DNA of 64,000 bases from Thiodiazotropha sp050291245 (GTDB taxonomy: Bacteria > Pseudomonadota > Gammaproteobacteria > Chromatiales > Chromatiaceae). The stretch is from positions 62,001 through 126,000 of the forward strand of contig JBNKJP010000022.1 of the NCBI GenBank assembly GCA_050291245.1, given 5' to 3'. Positions 7,590-16,702 of this stretch are shown here, piece by piece. Made by a program: the position numbers and the translations under genes. The notes beneath the pieces were generated by a model that searched no databases, was not told the DNA's origin, and was given only the letters and a program-made list of their open reading frames with translations. The first letter of the stretch is position 1. Every line of letters begins with the position of its first letter.

Positions 7590-9821
7590 TCATCGTGTCA
7601 GCGCCATAAACAGCCGCGGCAACTGTTCCGGTAGCCGCTCAACCCGGTCGATGACCGTGAAGTGATTGCCAAAGATATCACGCACATAGCGGTCGGCCTG
7701 GGGATCCAGGTTGATGCAGTAGGTGTAGATGCCGTCCTGATCGGCTTCCTGGACCGCCTTGCGACTGTCCTCGATCAGCTGACGGTCGTCATGCACATCG
7801 ATGTCCGAGGGTTCTCCGTCGGTAAGGATTAGCAGCAGTTTCTTGTCCGCCTGGCGAGCGCTCAGGTAGTGGCTGGCGTGGCGAATCGCGGCCCCCATAC
7901 GGGTTGACCAGCCTGCCTGGAGGGCGGCCAGGCGTCCCTTGACCTCATCATTCCAGCGCTCCCCGTAGCCCTTGATGTGTTGGTAGCGCACCTCGTGCCG
8001 GGTGTTTGAAGAGAAGCCGGCGATGGCAAAGCTGTCGCCCAGCTGTTCGATGGCCCAGCCGAGCAGGGAGACCGCCTCCTGACTCAACTGCAGGATGCTC
8101 TGCTGGCTTCCCTCGGGGATCTGGTCTACCGATTCGGAAAGATCCATCAGCAGCATCACCGCGATATCCCGGCCGTCGTTGCGGTGGCTCATATTGATGC
8201 GGGGGTCGGGATTGGTGCCGCTCTTGTACTCGATCAGTGAACGGATGGCCACATCCAGATCGAGTTCACTGCCTTCTTCCTGGTAGCGTACCCGTACATA
8301 TTGTTGAGGTTTGAGCAGATCGAGCAATCGTTTTAGTTGTTTTGCCAGGGCCTGATGTTTGTTCAGCAGGGCATCGATCTGCGAGGCGTCGCCGGTGGGA
8401 TGCAGGCTTTCGTAGAGACTGACCCAATCCGGGTTGTAGGTCTTGCTCTTGTAGTCCCACTCCGGATAGTGACGAGGGGGGAGCCCTTCGATCTCCTCCT
8501 CAGAGCGTTTGCGTTTGTGCTCCGCATCGAACATCTCCTCTTCGTCCCCCTCCTCGATGTAGATCCAGAGGTGGCGGTTGTCGTCCCGGTAGCTCACCTC
8601 GGTGTCGGTAAAATAGACATTGGCGGCCAGGTCGGCCTGACGCCGGGTGCGGGCGATGAACGAGATGGCGAGAGCGGCGATCCGTGGGGTATCTGACTCA
8701 CCGCTTTCGATCAGGGCATTGAACTTGTCGATGAACTCCAGCAGGTCGGGATTGGTGTAGCCGTGTTCGGTATTCAACGCGGCGTGGGAGAACATCGCCA
8801 GGCGGTGGCGGATGCAGGATTCCCGTTGCGGATCACAATCCTGTTCACCGGGGGCGGGATGCAGGGCAAGGAAGAGCTTGCCCAGACCCGGATACTCCCG
8901 CATCGCCAGACGGTCGACCCGAGCATCCTCGAAGGTCTCGATGGCGACTCGCTGGAAGGGGCTGTAGTTGTCGGCCACCACCTGGGTCGACCAGCGTTGA
9001 TGCGCCGCCACATGGGCCAACAGGGCGCGATAGCGGTTGATACCGGACACCTCCTGGTAGTCGTCGTAGACATCGGGTATGCGGATGCCAAGGCTGTCGT
9101 AGTAAGGCATCGGCTTGCGCAGTTCATCGAATCCCTCGGAGTAGGGGACGAAGTGGGCCTTGTTGCGCCACAGGGATTTCATATAGAGATCGAGCTGGCG
9201 CTCGTGGTCCGCGAACAGAGTGCCGTGGCGTTCCCGTTGCAGGATCGCGCGGCTGTCCGCCGATTGCAGGCTGAAATAGTCGATCTGACGTTGAGGGTGG
9301 GTAGCGTAATTGCGCACTCCGTAGTCGACCCAGTTGTGCAGGCCCTCGCAGGAGAGTTGATTGAGCAGATAGGGCAGTTTCTTCAGCAGATCGGGCAGAC
9401 CGGGGCTGGGGATGGTGGTGTGAAAACCGTGGATCGACCCACTGGTGCGCTCAGCCATATCGAGCAGCATGGCGATGAAATTCGACAACAGCTGTTCACT
9501 GCCCAGTCGGCGGCTCGCCTGGGGCAGCATCTGCAGAAACGGCAGGATCGCCTTGCCGTTGGGGCTGCGGGAGAATTTCCAGACCGTCTGCGATATCAGC
9601 GGGATGACCGCTTCGCCGGCTCGCGTGGCTATCTCAGGCAATTCTTCAAGAAATACGATCACCGGTTCCACCCCCCGGCCGATCTTGCAGGTCAGCGAAG
9701 CGCCTTCGAGAAAGGCCTCGATCCCGGTCTCGCTCAAATGGCGATGGGCATTATCCATCACGTCATCGAAGATCGGGTCGATCTCCTTGAAGCCGCAGTT
9801 GAGTCGTGTTCTATCGGACAT
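7590..9821 (-). CDS. cbbO: CbbO2: von Willebrand factor A activase subunit for form II RuBisCO
   Basis: 743 residues from the ATG at 9821 (MSDRTRLN); the longer frame runs into the AT-rich repeat and is not believable. The C-terminus holds a von Willebrand A domain with an intact MIDAS (LLMDLSESVDQ; later TRMGAAIRHA and LILTDGEPSD). The long N-terminus is the CbbO-specific helical region. CbbO works with the AAA+ protein CbbQ to strip inhibitory sugar phosphates from RuBisCO; its MIDAS contacts an acidic residue of RuBisCO (known for the family). It is downstream of cbbQ2 and 3 kb from cbbM, so I assign it to the form II enzyme. It is clearly paralogous to the CbbO at 17068-19458. Confidence 0.9.
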   Translation of the reverse strand: MSDRTRLNCGFKEIDPIFDDVMDNAHRHLSETGIEAFLEGASLTCKIGRGVEPVIVFLEELPEIATRAGEAVIPLISQTVWKFSRSPNGKAILPFLQMLPQASRRLGSEQLLSNFIAMLLDMAERTSGSIHGFHTTIPSPGLPDLLKKLPYLLNQLSCEGLHNWVDYGVRNYATHPQRQIDYFSLQSADSRAILQRERHGTLFADHERQLDLYMKSLWRNKAHFVPYSEGFDELRKPMPYYDSLGIRIPDVYDDYQEVSGINRYRALLAHVAAHQRWSTQVVADNYSPFQRVAIETFEDARVDRLAMREYPGLGKLFLALHPAPGEQDCDPQRESCIRHRLAMFSHAALNTEHGYTNPDLLEFIDKFNALIESGESDTPRIAALAISFIARTRRQADLAANVYFTDTEVSYRDDNRHLWIYIEEGDEEEMFDAEHKRKRSEEEIEGLPPRHYPEWDYKSKTYNPDWVSLYESLHPTGDASQIDALLNKHQALAKQLKRLLDLLKPQQYVRVRYQEEGSELDLDVAIRSLIEYKSGTNPDPRINMSHRNDGRDIAVMLLMDLSESVDQIPEGSQQSILQLSQEAVSLLGWAIEQLGDSFAIAGFSSNTRHEVRYQHIKGYGERWNDEVKGRLAALQAGWSTRMGAAIRHASHYLSARQADKKLLLILTDGEPSDIDVHDDRQLIEDSRKAVQEADQDGIYTYCINLDPQADRYVRDIFGNHFTVIDRVERLPEQLPRLFMALTR

Positions 9822-9835
9822 ATCGGGTTGGGTAA

Positions 9836-9961
9836 TTATGAATTTTGAATGTTGAATTTTGAATTTTGAATTGATGAGAGCGCTTTGTGCTTGCCTATTA
9901 AATATAGGCGTGAGCGAAGCGAACACCGGAATTCAAAATTCAACATTAACAATTCAAAATT
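9836..9961. repeat. AT-rich TTGAATTTTGAATT repeat block between cbbQ2 and cbbO2
   Basis: Tandem ATTTTGAAT-type units (9836-9875) face an inverted set (about 9930-9961: ATTCAAAATTCAACATT) across a segment containing GTGAGCGAAGCGAAC. Related tracts lie at 7550-7585, 19470-19525, 20353-20514 and 50165-50215, and most carry the TTCGCT(T/G)CGCTCAC core in one orientation or the other. Four of the five loci are junctions of the cbb gene cluster. Confidence 0.7.
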
Positions 9962-9971
9962 GACGGATTGC

Positions 9972-10778
9972 TCAGCCAAACACCGCCTCGATGGCGTGGT
10001 CCAGGGTGGCGACGATATCCCGGTCGTCGGTGATCGGGCGCACCAGGGCCATGCGGCAGGCGGCGGCGGGTTTGATGCCGCGCTTGATCAGCCGGGCGGC
10101 ATAGACCAGCAGACGGGTGGAGATGCCCTCGTCGAGACCATGGCCCTTGAGGTTGCGGGCGGTTTCGCCGATCTTCACCAGGCGTCCGGCGTGCGCCTCG
10201 TCGACACCGGTCTCACGGGCGATGATGGCGCTTTCCAGTTGCGCGGTCGCATAATCGAAATCGAGGGCAGAGAAACGCTGTTTGGTCGACTGCTTGAGGT
10301 CTTTCATCAGGCTCTGATAACCCGGGTTGTAAGAGATTACCAGCTGAAAATCCTCATGTGCGTTGACCACCTCGCCCTTCTTGTCCAGGGGCAGGGTGCG
10401 GCGGTGGTCGGTCAGCGGGTGGATCACCACGGTGGTGTCCTGGCGGGCCTCCACCACCTCGTCCAGGTAGCAGATGGCGCCGATGCGCGCGGCGGTGGTG
10501 AGCGGGCCGTCAAGCCAACGGGTGCCTTCGCTGTCGAGCAGGTAGCGGCCCACCAGGTCGGAGGCGGTCATATCCTCGTTACAGGCCACGGTGATCAGGG
10601 GTTTACCGAGGCGCCAGGCCATGTACTCCACGAAGCGGGACTTCCCGCAACCCGTCGGCCCCTTGATCATTACCGGAAGCCGTTCGGCATAAGCCGCTTC
10701 ATAGAGTTCGATCTCATCTTCCTGGGGTTGATAGTAGGGTTCTTGCTGGATCACATACTGGTGGCTGTCGGCACTCAT
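9972..10778 (-). CDS. cbbQ: CbbQ2: AAA+ RuBisCO activase ATPase for form II enzyme
   Basis: 268 residues from the ATG at 10778, the usual CbbQ length and exactly that of CbbQ1 in this window. Walker A is GPTGCGKS, Walker B ICYLDEV, with a sensor region VISYNPGYQSLMKDL and a C-terminal segment GHGLDEGISTRLLVYAA. CbbQ hexamers couple ATP hydrolysis to remodelling of inhibited RuBisCO with CbbO. It is 150 bp upstream of cbbO2 on the same strand. It differs from CbbQ1 at many positions, which fits separate specialisation to cbbM and cbbLS. A 15-bp inverted repeat lies just upstream. Confidence 0.93.
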   Translation of the reverse strand: MSADSHQYVIQQEPYYQPQEDEIELYEAAYAERLPVMIKGPTGCGKSRFVEYMAWRLGKPLITVACNEDMTASDLVGRYLLDSEGTRWLDGPLTTAARIGAICYLDEVVEARQDTTVVIHPLTDHRRTLPLDKKGEVVNAHEDFQLVISYNPGYQSLMKDLKQSTKQRFSALDFDYATAQLESAIIARETGVDEAHAGRLVKIGETARNLKGHGLDEGISTRLLVYAARLIKRGIKPAAACRMALVRPITDDRDIVATLDHAIEAVFG

Positions 10779-10804
10779 GATGACTCCGGATGCTTGGGGA
10801 ATTC

Positions 10805-10849
10805 TTATTAATCCGGCAATCAAACCTGATTGGGTTGCCGGGTTAATAA
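10805..10849. repeat. Inverted repeat in the cbbQ2-argS divergent region
   Basis: Arms at 10805-10819 (TTATTAATCCGGCAA) and 10835-10849 pair over 15 bp with one mismatch, leaving a 15-nt loop. It begins 27 bp upstream of the cbbQ2 start. It may be an operator or the remnant of an insertion; it has no T tract suited to termination of either gene. Confidence 0.6.
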
Positions 10850-10991
10850 TATCTTACTCCATCATACTCAATAGTGTCGTGGCTTCATCTTATCTGCATA
10901 GGGATTGAAACCGTCGAGCAAGCTTTTGGCTTTTGCATCATCTTGCGCAGCCGTTAAAATCCCCGCTTGGGTTAATAAACACAGATTAATG

Positions 10992-12731
10992 ATGAATATT
11001 CGCGCCCTGCTACAAGACCGTGTTCGCCAGATCATGACTGAGATCGGTATTCCCGCTCATTTCAGTGCTCATGTCGCACCCAGTAAAAATCCGAAATTCG
11101 GTGACTACCAAGCCAACGGCGCCATGGCTGCCGCGAAAGCGATGGGCAGTAAACCCCGTGACCTGGCCCAAGCCATCTGCGACAAACTGTCGTTAAACGG
11201 CATTGCCGAGAAGATCGAAATAGCCGGACCGGGTTTTATCAATATCTCTTTGAATCAAACCTGGCTGGCGGCCCAACTCAGTGAAACCATCCAAGCCCCG
11301 CATCTGGGTATTCCCCGGAAAAGTCATTCCGACTGTGTCGTGCTTGACTACAGTTCCCCCAACCTCGCCAAGGAGATGCATGTCGGTCATCTGCGCTCGA
11401 CCATTATCGGTGACGCCATTGCCCGGGTACTCGAATTTTCGGGAGACAACGTCATTCGCCAGAACCACGTGGGGGACTGGGGAACGCAATTTGGCATGCT
11501 CATCGCCGAGCTTGAAGACAAAATGGACGAGGGCGACTCTGCGGAACTGGCATTGAAAGACCTCGAGCAGTTCTATCAGTCGTCAAAAAAGCGGTTTGAC
11601 GAGGACGCGGATTTTGCGGATCGCGCCCGGGAGTATGTGGTGCGCCTTCAGTCCGGTGACGCCGGGGTGCTAAAACTGTGGAATCAATTCCGAACGGTCT
11701 CCCTTTCGCACAGCGAAACGATATACCGGCGTTTGAACGCCACGCTGAAGGAAAGCGATGTACGCGGTGAAAGCGCCTACAATGATGACCTCGCCGTTCT
11801 GGTGAACGAACTCACGACCCAAGGACTGGCCACGCAAAGCGACGGGGCGCAGGTGATATTTTTGCAAGAACTGCCGGGTAAGGACGGTGAGCCGGGTCCG
11901 GTTATCGTGCAGAAAAAGGATGGCGGATATTTATATGCCACAACCGATCTGGCGGCGTTGCGCTACCGCGCGGGTGTTCTAAACGCCGACCGGATACTCT
12001 ATTTCACGGATGACCGCCAGTCGCTGCACATGAAACAGGTCTTTACGGTTGCTAGAAAAGCGGGGTTTGTCCCCGAATCCATGCGCCTTGAACACTGTGC
12101 CTTCGGTAAGATGCTCGGTGAAGACGGCAAGCCTTTTAAAACCCGAACCGGCGGTACCGTAAAATTAGCCGAACTGCTTGAAGAGGCGGTCGAGCGGGCC
12201 GCTGCCGTCGTTAGCAACAAAAATCCGGATCTTTCAGCAAGTGAAATGCAGGAGGTCAGCCGTAAGGTTGGCATCGGCGCGGTCAAATACGCCGATCTCA
12301 GTAAAACCCGGACCAACGACTATGTATTCGATTGGAGCGGTATGTTGAACTTCGAAGGCAATACCGGACCCTATCTGCAATATGCGTACACGCGGATTGC
12401 CAGTATTTTCAGAAAAGCGGAGTTGGATTTGGATCGCTTTCATGCGCAAATCCAGCTTAATCAAATGCAGGAAAAGGATCTGGCGTTAAAACTCATACGC
12501 TTTTCGGAGACCATCGAGCAGGTTGTCGAAGACGCGTATCCTCACGTATTGTGCAACTATCTGTATGAGCTTTCGAGTCTGTTCATGAGCTTTTACGAAG
12601 CCTGCCCCATCTTGAAACCCGGCATTGATGAGTCCACGAAACTCAGCCGTTTGCAGTTGAGTAAGGCAACGGCGATGACCTTACGTACAGGGCTGGATTT
12701 GCTCGGGATTGAAGTGATGGAGAAAATGTAA
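10992..12731 (+). CDS. argS: Arginyl-tRNA synthetase
   Basis: 579 residues from the ATG at 10992 (MNIRALLQD), matching the usual bacterial ArgS length of about 577. It charges tRNA-Arg. Signatures: N-terminal GDYQANGAMAAAK, the HIGH-type motif MHVGHLRSTIIGD (about 122-134), NHVGDWGTQFG, and the KMSKS counterpart FKTRTGGTVKL, all as in gammaproteobacterial ArgS. The C-terminal anticodon-binding domain is complete, ending LDLLGIEVMEKM. It is oriented against the cbb genes and splits cbbM from cbbQ2, so it probably inserted into an older cbbM-cbbQ2-cbbO2 operon. It reads as less GC-rich than cbbM. Whether a second argS exists elsewhere cannot be seen. Confidence 0.96.
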   Translation: MNIRALLQDRVRQIMTEIGIPAHFSAHVAPSKNPKFGDYQANGAMAAAKAMGSKPRDLAQAICDKLSLNGIAEKIEIAGPGFINISLNQTWLAAQLSETIQAPHLGIPRKSHSDCVVLDYSSPNLAKEMHVGHLRSTIIGDAIARVLEFSGDNVIRQNHVGDWGTQFGMLIAELEDKMDEGDSAELALKDLEQFYQSSKKRFDEDADFADRAREYVVRLQSGDAGVLKLWNQFRTVSLSHSETIYRRLNATLKESDVRGESAYNDDLAVLVNELTTQGLATQSDGAQVIFLQELPGKDGEPGPVIVQKKDGGYLYATTDLAALRYRAGVLNADRILYFTDDRQSLHMKQVFTVARKAGFVPESMRLEHCAFGKMLGEDGKPFKTRTGGTVKLAELLEEAVERAAAVVSNKNPDLSASEMQEVSRKVGIGAVKYADLSKTRTNDYVFDWSGMLNFEGNTGPYLQYAYTRIASIFRKAELDLDRFHAQIQLNQMQEKDLALKLIRFSETIEQVVEDAYPHVLCNYLYELSSLFMSFYEACPILKPGIDESTKLSRLQLSKATAMTLRTGLDLLGIEVMEKM

Positions 12732-12820
12732 GGACCTTCAAGTTAGCGCTTTCGAGACTCCCTGCCATTGAGAGTAAAAACACCGTCATCCCGAGCAAAT
12801 CGCTAAAACGGACACATGAA

Positions 12821-12842
12821 AAAGCCCCCGTGCGGGGGCTTT
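12821..12842. terminator. Bidirectional rho-independent terminator between argS and cbbM
   Basis: Arms AAAGCCCCC (12821-12829) and GGGGGCTTT (12834-12842) around a GTGC loop give a perfect 9-bp stem. It lies between the convergent argS and cbbM stop codons and can terminate both. Confidence 0.85.
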
Positions 12843-12874
12843 GAAATGCCGAATGGCTTACTGAACGCGCAGAC

Positions 12875-14260
12875 TTATTTGTGCACGCCCAGCTTTTCGC
12901 GCCAGCCCGGGAACAGGGCGTCCGCATCGTGGGGGAAGGACTCGAAGGCGCGGGCGAACTCTTTGTGCTCCTTCGCGTACTCGATCGGATCAGCGCCTGC
13001 TTTCCAGCACTCGTAGGCCTGGCGCAGAGAGATGGCGCCAGCCGCCGGACTGTCGATGTGGCCGTAGGAGCCGCCGCCTGCGGTGTTGATGACGTTGGCG
13101 TGGCCCAGGTTCTCGAAGAAGCCGGGTAGACGCAGGGCGTTCATACCACCGGAGATGATCGGGGTGGTCGCCTTCATGCCGTCCCACTTCTGGTTGTAGA
13201 TCGGACCCTGGCACTCGTCGCGCTCGATCATATAGGCAATGACCTTGTCGTCGGCGCCACCTTCCATCTTGCCGTAGCCCATGGTGCCCACGTGGATACC
13301 GGAGGCACCCTGCAGACGGGACATCTTCGCCAGCACGAAGGCGGTGTAGCCGCGCTTGGAGCTGGGCGAGGTGATCATGCCGTGGCCCGCGCGGTGATAG
13401 TGCAGGAACTGGTCCGCGTATTGGCGACGGGCAGTGGTGACCATGCCCGGGCCACCGACAAAGCCGTCGACCAGGAAGGCCAGTTTGTCGGCGTCGGAAC
13501 CGAAGGTCTCCAGGGCGAAGTCGGCACGGGCACACATTTCGAAGTGGTCGTCCGCGGTGATGTTCATGGAGAACAGTTTGGCCTGGCCGGTTTCGTCCTG
13601 GGCGCGCTTCATGGCGTCATAGACCAGGGGCAATACCTTCTTGATCGGGGCGAAGACCTGGTTGCCCTGGGGCTCGTCGTTCTTGATGAAGTCACCGCCC
13701 AACCAGAACTGGTAGGCCGCTTCGGCGAAGGGTTCCGGACGCAGGCCCAGCTTCGGTTTGATGATGGTACCGGCGATGTAGCCACCGTCCTTGACCGGGC
13801 GGCCGAGGATGCGCCACAGGTCTTCGATGTTCTTGGACGGACCGTCAAACAGCTGGATGGCCCGCGGCGGCATGAAGAAGTCGATCATCTGGGCGTTTTC
13901 GATGTCGCCCATGCCCTGGTTGTTGCCGATGGTCAGGGTGAGGAAAGAGACCAGCATCATGCGGCCGTCGATGACATTGCGGTCGAACAGCTCGATGGGA
14001 TAGGCGATACGCATATCCTCGGTGGCCTCATCGATGTAGTAGACCAGCGCGTCGACGCCCTTGGTGAAGTCGTCAGTGGTGGAGACCTCTACGTTGGTGC
14101 CGGTGGAGGACTCGGCGGCAAAGTGGGCAGCCGCTTCCAGATAGCCGTGGCCCGCCTTGGGCTTCATTTTGTAGGCGCAAAGGATGTGCTTGCCGCCTGC
14201 GATGAGATCCTCTTCCTTAAGACTCAGATCTGAGTAGCGCGATGATTGGTCTAATGCCAT
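12875..14260 (-). CDS. cbbM: Form II RuBisCO (ribulose-1,5-bisphosphate carboxylase/oxygenase)
   Basis: 461 residues, normal for proteobacterial form II. It fixes CO2 on ribulose-1,5-bisphosphate in the Calvin cycle as a homo-oligomer without small subunits. The form II features are plain: KPKLGLRPEP, the activation lysine in GGDFIKNDEPQGNQ, GHGMITSPSSKRG, loop 6 region SGIHVGTMGYGKMEG, and GGGSYGHIDSPAAGA. Form II enzymes have low CO2/O2 specificity and are favoured at high CO2 and low O2. It is apparently monocistronic now, with a terminator behind and a promoter plus an operator-like element in front. Its cognate CbbQ2/CbbO2 are cut off by argS. Confidence 0.98.
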   Translation of the reverse strand: MALDQSSRYSDLSLKEEDLIAGGKHILCAYKMKPKAGHGYLEAAAHFAAESSTGTNVEVSTTDDFTKGVDALVYYIDEATEDMRIAYPIELFDRNVIDGRMMLVSFLTLTIGNNQGMGDIENAQMIDFFMPPRAIQLFDGPSKNIEDLWRILGRPVKDGGYIAGTIIKPKLGLRPEPFAEAAYQFWLGGDFIKNDEPQGNQVFAPIKKVLPLVYDAMKRAQDETGQAKLFSMNITADDHFEMCARADFALETFGSDADKLAFLVDGFVGGPGMVTTARRQYADQFLHYHRAGHGMITSPSSKRGYTAFVLAKMSRLQGASGIHVGTMGYGKMEGGADDKVIAYMIERDECQGPIYNQKWDGMKATTPIISGGMNALRLPGFFENLGHANVINTAGGGSYGHIDSPAAGAISLRQAYECWKAGADPIEYAKEHKEFARAFESFPHDADALFPGWREKLGVHK

Positions 14261-14345
14261 GATGTCTGCTCCGTTTGTCGGTGAGTAAGGCTTTCAGCGG
14301 TTTCCCGCCGATATTCCCTGGATAGCGTTGGGGAATTGGAGGCAA

Positions 14346-14374
14346 ACCATACAGAGCCCCAGTTTATAAGTAAA
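14346..14374 (-). promoter_or_regulatory. Candidate cbbM promoter
   Basis: On the minus strand TTTACT (14374-14369), a 17-bp spacer and TATGGT (14351-14346), each 4 of 6 to the sigma-70 consensus, about 86 bp upstream of the cbbM start. The putative CbbR element lies 22 bp upstream of the -35. Confidence 0.45.
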
Positions 14375-14396
14375 CTAAAATAAACTGATAGAAACG

Positions 14397-14412
14397 ATAA
14401 GTAAATGCTTAT
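14397..14412. promoter_or_regulatory. Putative CbbR operator upstream of cbbM
   Basis: ATAAG-TAAATG-CTTAT, a perfect 5-bp inverted repeat of the LysR T-N11-A kind, followed by GC. A nearly identical element stands upstream of cbbL at 22584-22599. The half site ATAAGTAAA recurs at 14366-14374, 31 bp away, on the same helical face. This is the pattern expected for a LysR-type recognition site plus activation site. Confidence 0.55.
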
Positions 14413-14820
14413 GCTTTGTGGGGCGCCGGGTTTTGATTGAAAACCTGAATCACCGTCTGATTCCCGGAAGGTATGGCTATTCTCAATGCTCATCAGGGTT
14501 TCCCTGAAGCATACGGGTCCGTTTGACCTGTCGGATTGATCCAAGTCAACTGAGGAAAGCTATTCATGACGCAGGTCAATCGCCTGAGCTGTTCGAGAGT
14601 GCCATTAGTATTCGCTAAGGAGTTTACTTCCTGACGGATGTTGCGCGGATAGAGTGTCATCAGTATAAAAGTACGATACACACAAAAAGATTAGGGTATT
14701 TGATTTCTTAATATGAAAAGCCAGAGTGATTCACTGATAACTCTGGTTATTTTGTTTTTATGGTAAGAATTGAGAGATCTATGTTTGGGTTTGCATAGAC
14801 CATGACTTGATGGAGTAGGA
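14413..14820. other. Intergenic region between cbbM and the ankyrin gene
   Basis: Beyond the cbbM control elements this 408-bp stretch holds no convincing gene. Its notable feature is a terminator-like hairpin at 14721-14759, 61 bp before the ankyrin gene. The ankyrin start is preceded by GGAGTAGGA. Confidence 0.5.
14721..14759 (+). terminator. Terminator-like hairpin in the leader of the ankyrin gene
   Basis: CCAGAGT (14721-14727) and ACTCTGG (14740-14746) form a 7-bp stem with a 12-nt loop, followed by the T-rich run TTATTTTGTTTTT. It lies upstream of the ankyrin start, so it either ends a short upstream transcript or attenuates the ankyrin gene. Confidence 0.45.
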
Positions 14821-16677
14821 ATGGCAAAGCAGTTATTTGCATTGTTTCTGGTATTTGTGATGACCACATTGCAGCTTTATGCAGACCAGCCAACATATGA
14901 TCAAAAGCAGGCGAATGAGGCGTTGAACGCGATAAATAGCGGGAATTTGTCGCATGCCATGGAACTGGTGAAAGGCGGTTTGCCAGCTACGGCTAAGGGG
15001 GCATACGGTATGTCGTTGTTGCTAGCGGCTGCTCAGCAGGGTGAGGGCGATATGGTTCGCTTTCTCATTGAACAGGGGGCTGATCCGAACGAGCCTATCC
15101 TGTATGGACAATCAGCCATGCACATGGCTCTTGACCATCCCTCAATGCTCAAGGGTATGGTTGATCTTGGCGGCAATATCAATCTTGCGAATAAAAACGC
15201 AGAGACATTGTTGATGACTGCGGCGATGGGCTCAAAACCGCAAACCGTTCGTATTTTGCTGGATCTCGGTGCTGATCCGAAATTGCGCGATCGCAAGGGA
15301 AGGAATGCCCTGTTCCATGTCATGTCGAATAAAGCGAGTTATGTCGATGAAATATTTGTCATGCTTGTGGAACGGGGAGCCGAGACCCATGTGATTGACC
15401 AGGAAGGTACCACGCTACTCATGGAGGCGGCAGCGTGGGGACGGGATCATCTCATAGAGGTCTACAACCTGAATGCCGATGTGCCCTGGGTAAAGAACAA
15501 CAAGGGTGAGAGCGTACTGGATATGCTTGCGGGTGGCGGGAAAGGACGTCAACGTGTTGCTGATATGCTGCTTGCTCGAAACCCGCCGGCGGATCTGTTA
15601 CAGCATGCGTTGGAAACCACTCTGAAAAGTGGTGAGTACTGGATGACAGAGAAGATGATCAATGCCGGTGCCAGGGTGGAAGATGCGCAATTGCTGTTTT
15701 TAGCGATTAATGGAGGTAGCTGGGATAGTTTGCGCCAGCTGCTTGTTGCCGGTCTGGATCCGAATGTACTGAGTGCTGTTTCGCATAAAACTCCCCTACA
15801 GACGGCTGTGGCGGAGAGCAAAATGGAACTGGTTCGATTGCTCCTGCAGTATGGAGCGGATATCGGAACCCTCGAGGGGGAGGATCTTCTCTATGGCAAT
15901 GTATTCGATGATGAAGATAAGCGTGATCTTGTCAGATTGCTTGTCGATGCCGGCCTGGACCCTGAGCTGAAAATTTATGACGAGAAGCTCAGTGAATATT
16001 TGGAAAGTCACGGAGAGGGTACATTTGCAGACCTTTTTACCCACACCCGTAAGGATGGCTGCTCGGCCTCAACGATACCATTAGCCAATGAACAATTAGC
16101 AGAAAAACGAGATGAGTTTATCGGTACTTGGCGACAACAGGTGGAAGAGGGTGTGGATCTGATACTCACCTCCGATGGTCAGGCTCAGCGCAAGATTGAG
16201 ATGTTCGGGATTCAGAAGCGAGAGTTAGGTACTTGGGTACTGAAAGGAAGCCACCTGGGACTGTATATGATCAGTAAAGGCGAGTCGTCGAGCCAGCATC
16301 TAGGTGTGCATTGTATCGCGAAAGACAGGATGATTCTTGGTAATGGTAGCGAGGCACTGTACTTTCGCAAGCTGGATGAGCGGGCCGTCATTGCTCAGGC
16401 GGATCCGGGGGCTGACGAGGGATTGGGTCCTGTGGGTGATTCGCTGACCGATCAACAGGCTATTAAATTGATTGCAAGAATAGGTTGTTACAGTAAAGGC
16501 TATACTAATGACGCGGAACGTACAGCAGCCTTGATGAAATATGTGAAACCCTCTGGTATTGAAGACCAGGAGGTGCTTATGAAGAAGCTGGGCCCGTACC
16601 TGCAAGACGAGAGTTTTCAGGCCAACCATTTCATGGAAGTGATGAGTGAAATGCTCATTTGTCGTGAGAGTCTTTGA
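14821..16677 (+). CDS. Exported ankyrin-repeat protein
   Basis: 618 residues with a cleavable signal peptide (MAKQLFALFLVFVMTTLQLYA, then DQ). Residues about 30-400 form ankyrin repeats; consensus pieces include MVRFLIEQGADPNEP, TVRILLDLGADPKLRDRKGRNALFH, LLMEAAAWGRD, LVRLLLQYGADIG and LVRLLVDAGLDPEL. After the repeats comes a non-ankyrin C-terminal region of about 210 residues with paired cysteines (DGCSAS, VHCIAK, IGCYSK, MLICRE) that I do not recognise. Periplasmic or secreted ankyrin proteins mediate protein contacts, and in symbionts and pathogens some act on the host. It appears co-transcribed with the small exported protein that starts 26 bp later. Confidence 0.85.
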   Translation: MAKQLFALFLVFVMTTLQLYADQPTYDQKQANEALNAINSGNLSHAMELVKGGLPATAKGAYGMSLLLAAAQQGEGDMVRFLIEQGADPNEPILYGQSAMHMALDHPSMLKGMVDLGGNINLANKNAETLLMTAAMGSKPQTVRILLDLGADPKLRDRKGRNALFHVMSNKASYVDEIFVMLVERGAETHVIDQEGTTLLMEAAAWGRDHLIEVYNLNADVPWVKNNKGESVLDMLAGGGKGRQRVADMLLARNPPADLLQHALETTLKSGEYWMTEKMINAGARVEDAQLLFLAINGGSWDSLRQLLVAGLDPNVLSAVSHKTPLQTAVAESKMELVRLLLQYGADIGTLEGEDLLYGNVFDDEDKRDLVRLLVDAGLDPELKIYDEKLSEYLESHGEGTFADLFTHTRKDGCSASTIPLANEQLAEKRDEFIGTWRQQVEEGVDLILTSDGQAQRKIEMFGIQKRELGTWVLKGSHLGLYMISKGESSSQHLGVHCIAKDRMILGNGSEALYFRKLDERAVIAQADPGADEGLGPVGDSLTDQQAIKLIARIGCYSKGYTNDAERTAALMKYVKPSGIEDQEVLMKKLGPYLQDESFQANHFMEVMSEMLICRESL

Positions 16678-16702
16678 AAATTATTAATCCGGAGATAAAT
16701 AA

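Noticed and set aside
8763..9848. 361-residue plus-strand open frame opposite cbbO2
   Set aside because: It is the antisense shadow of a clearly coding CbbO gene in GC-rich DNA; composition is arbitrary and no motif is present.
13292..14233. 313-residue plus-strand open frame opposite cbbM
   Set aside because: Antisense shadow of cbbM; repetitive Gly/Val/Asp composition typical of complement frames.
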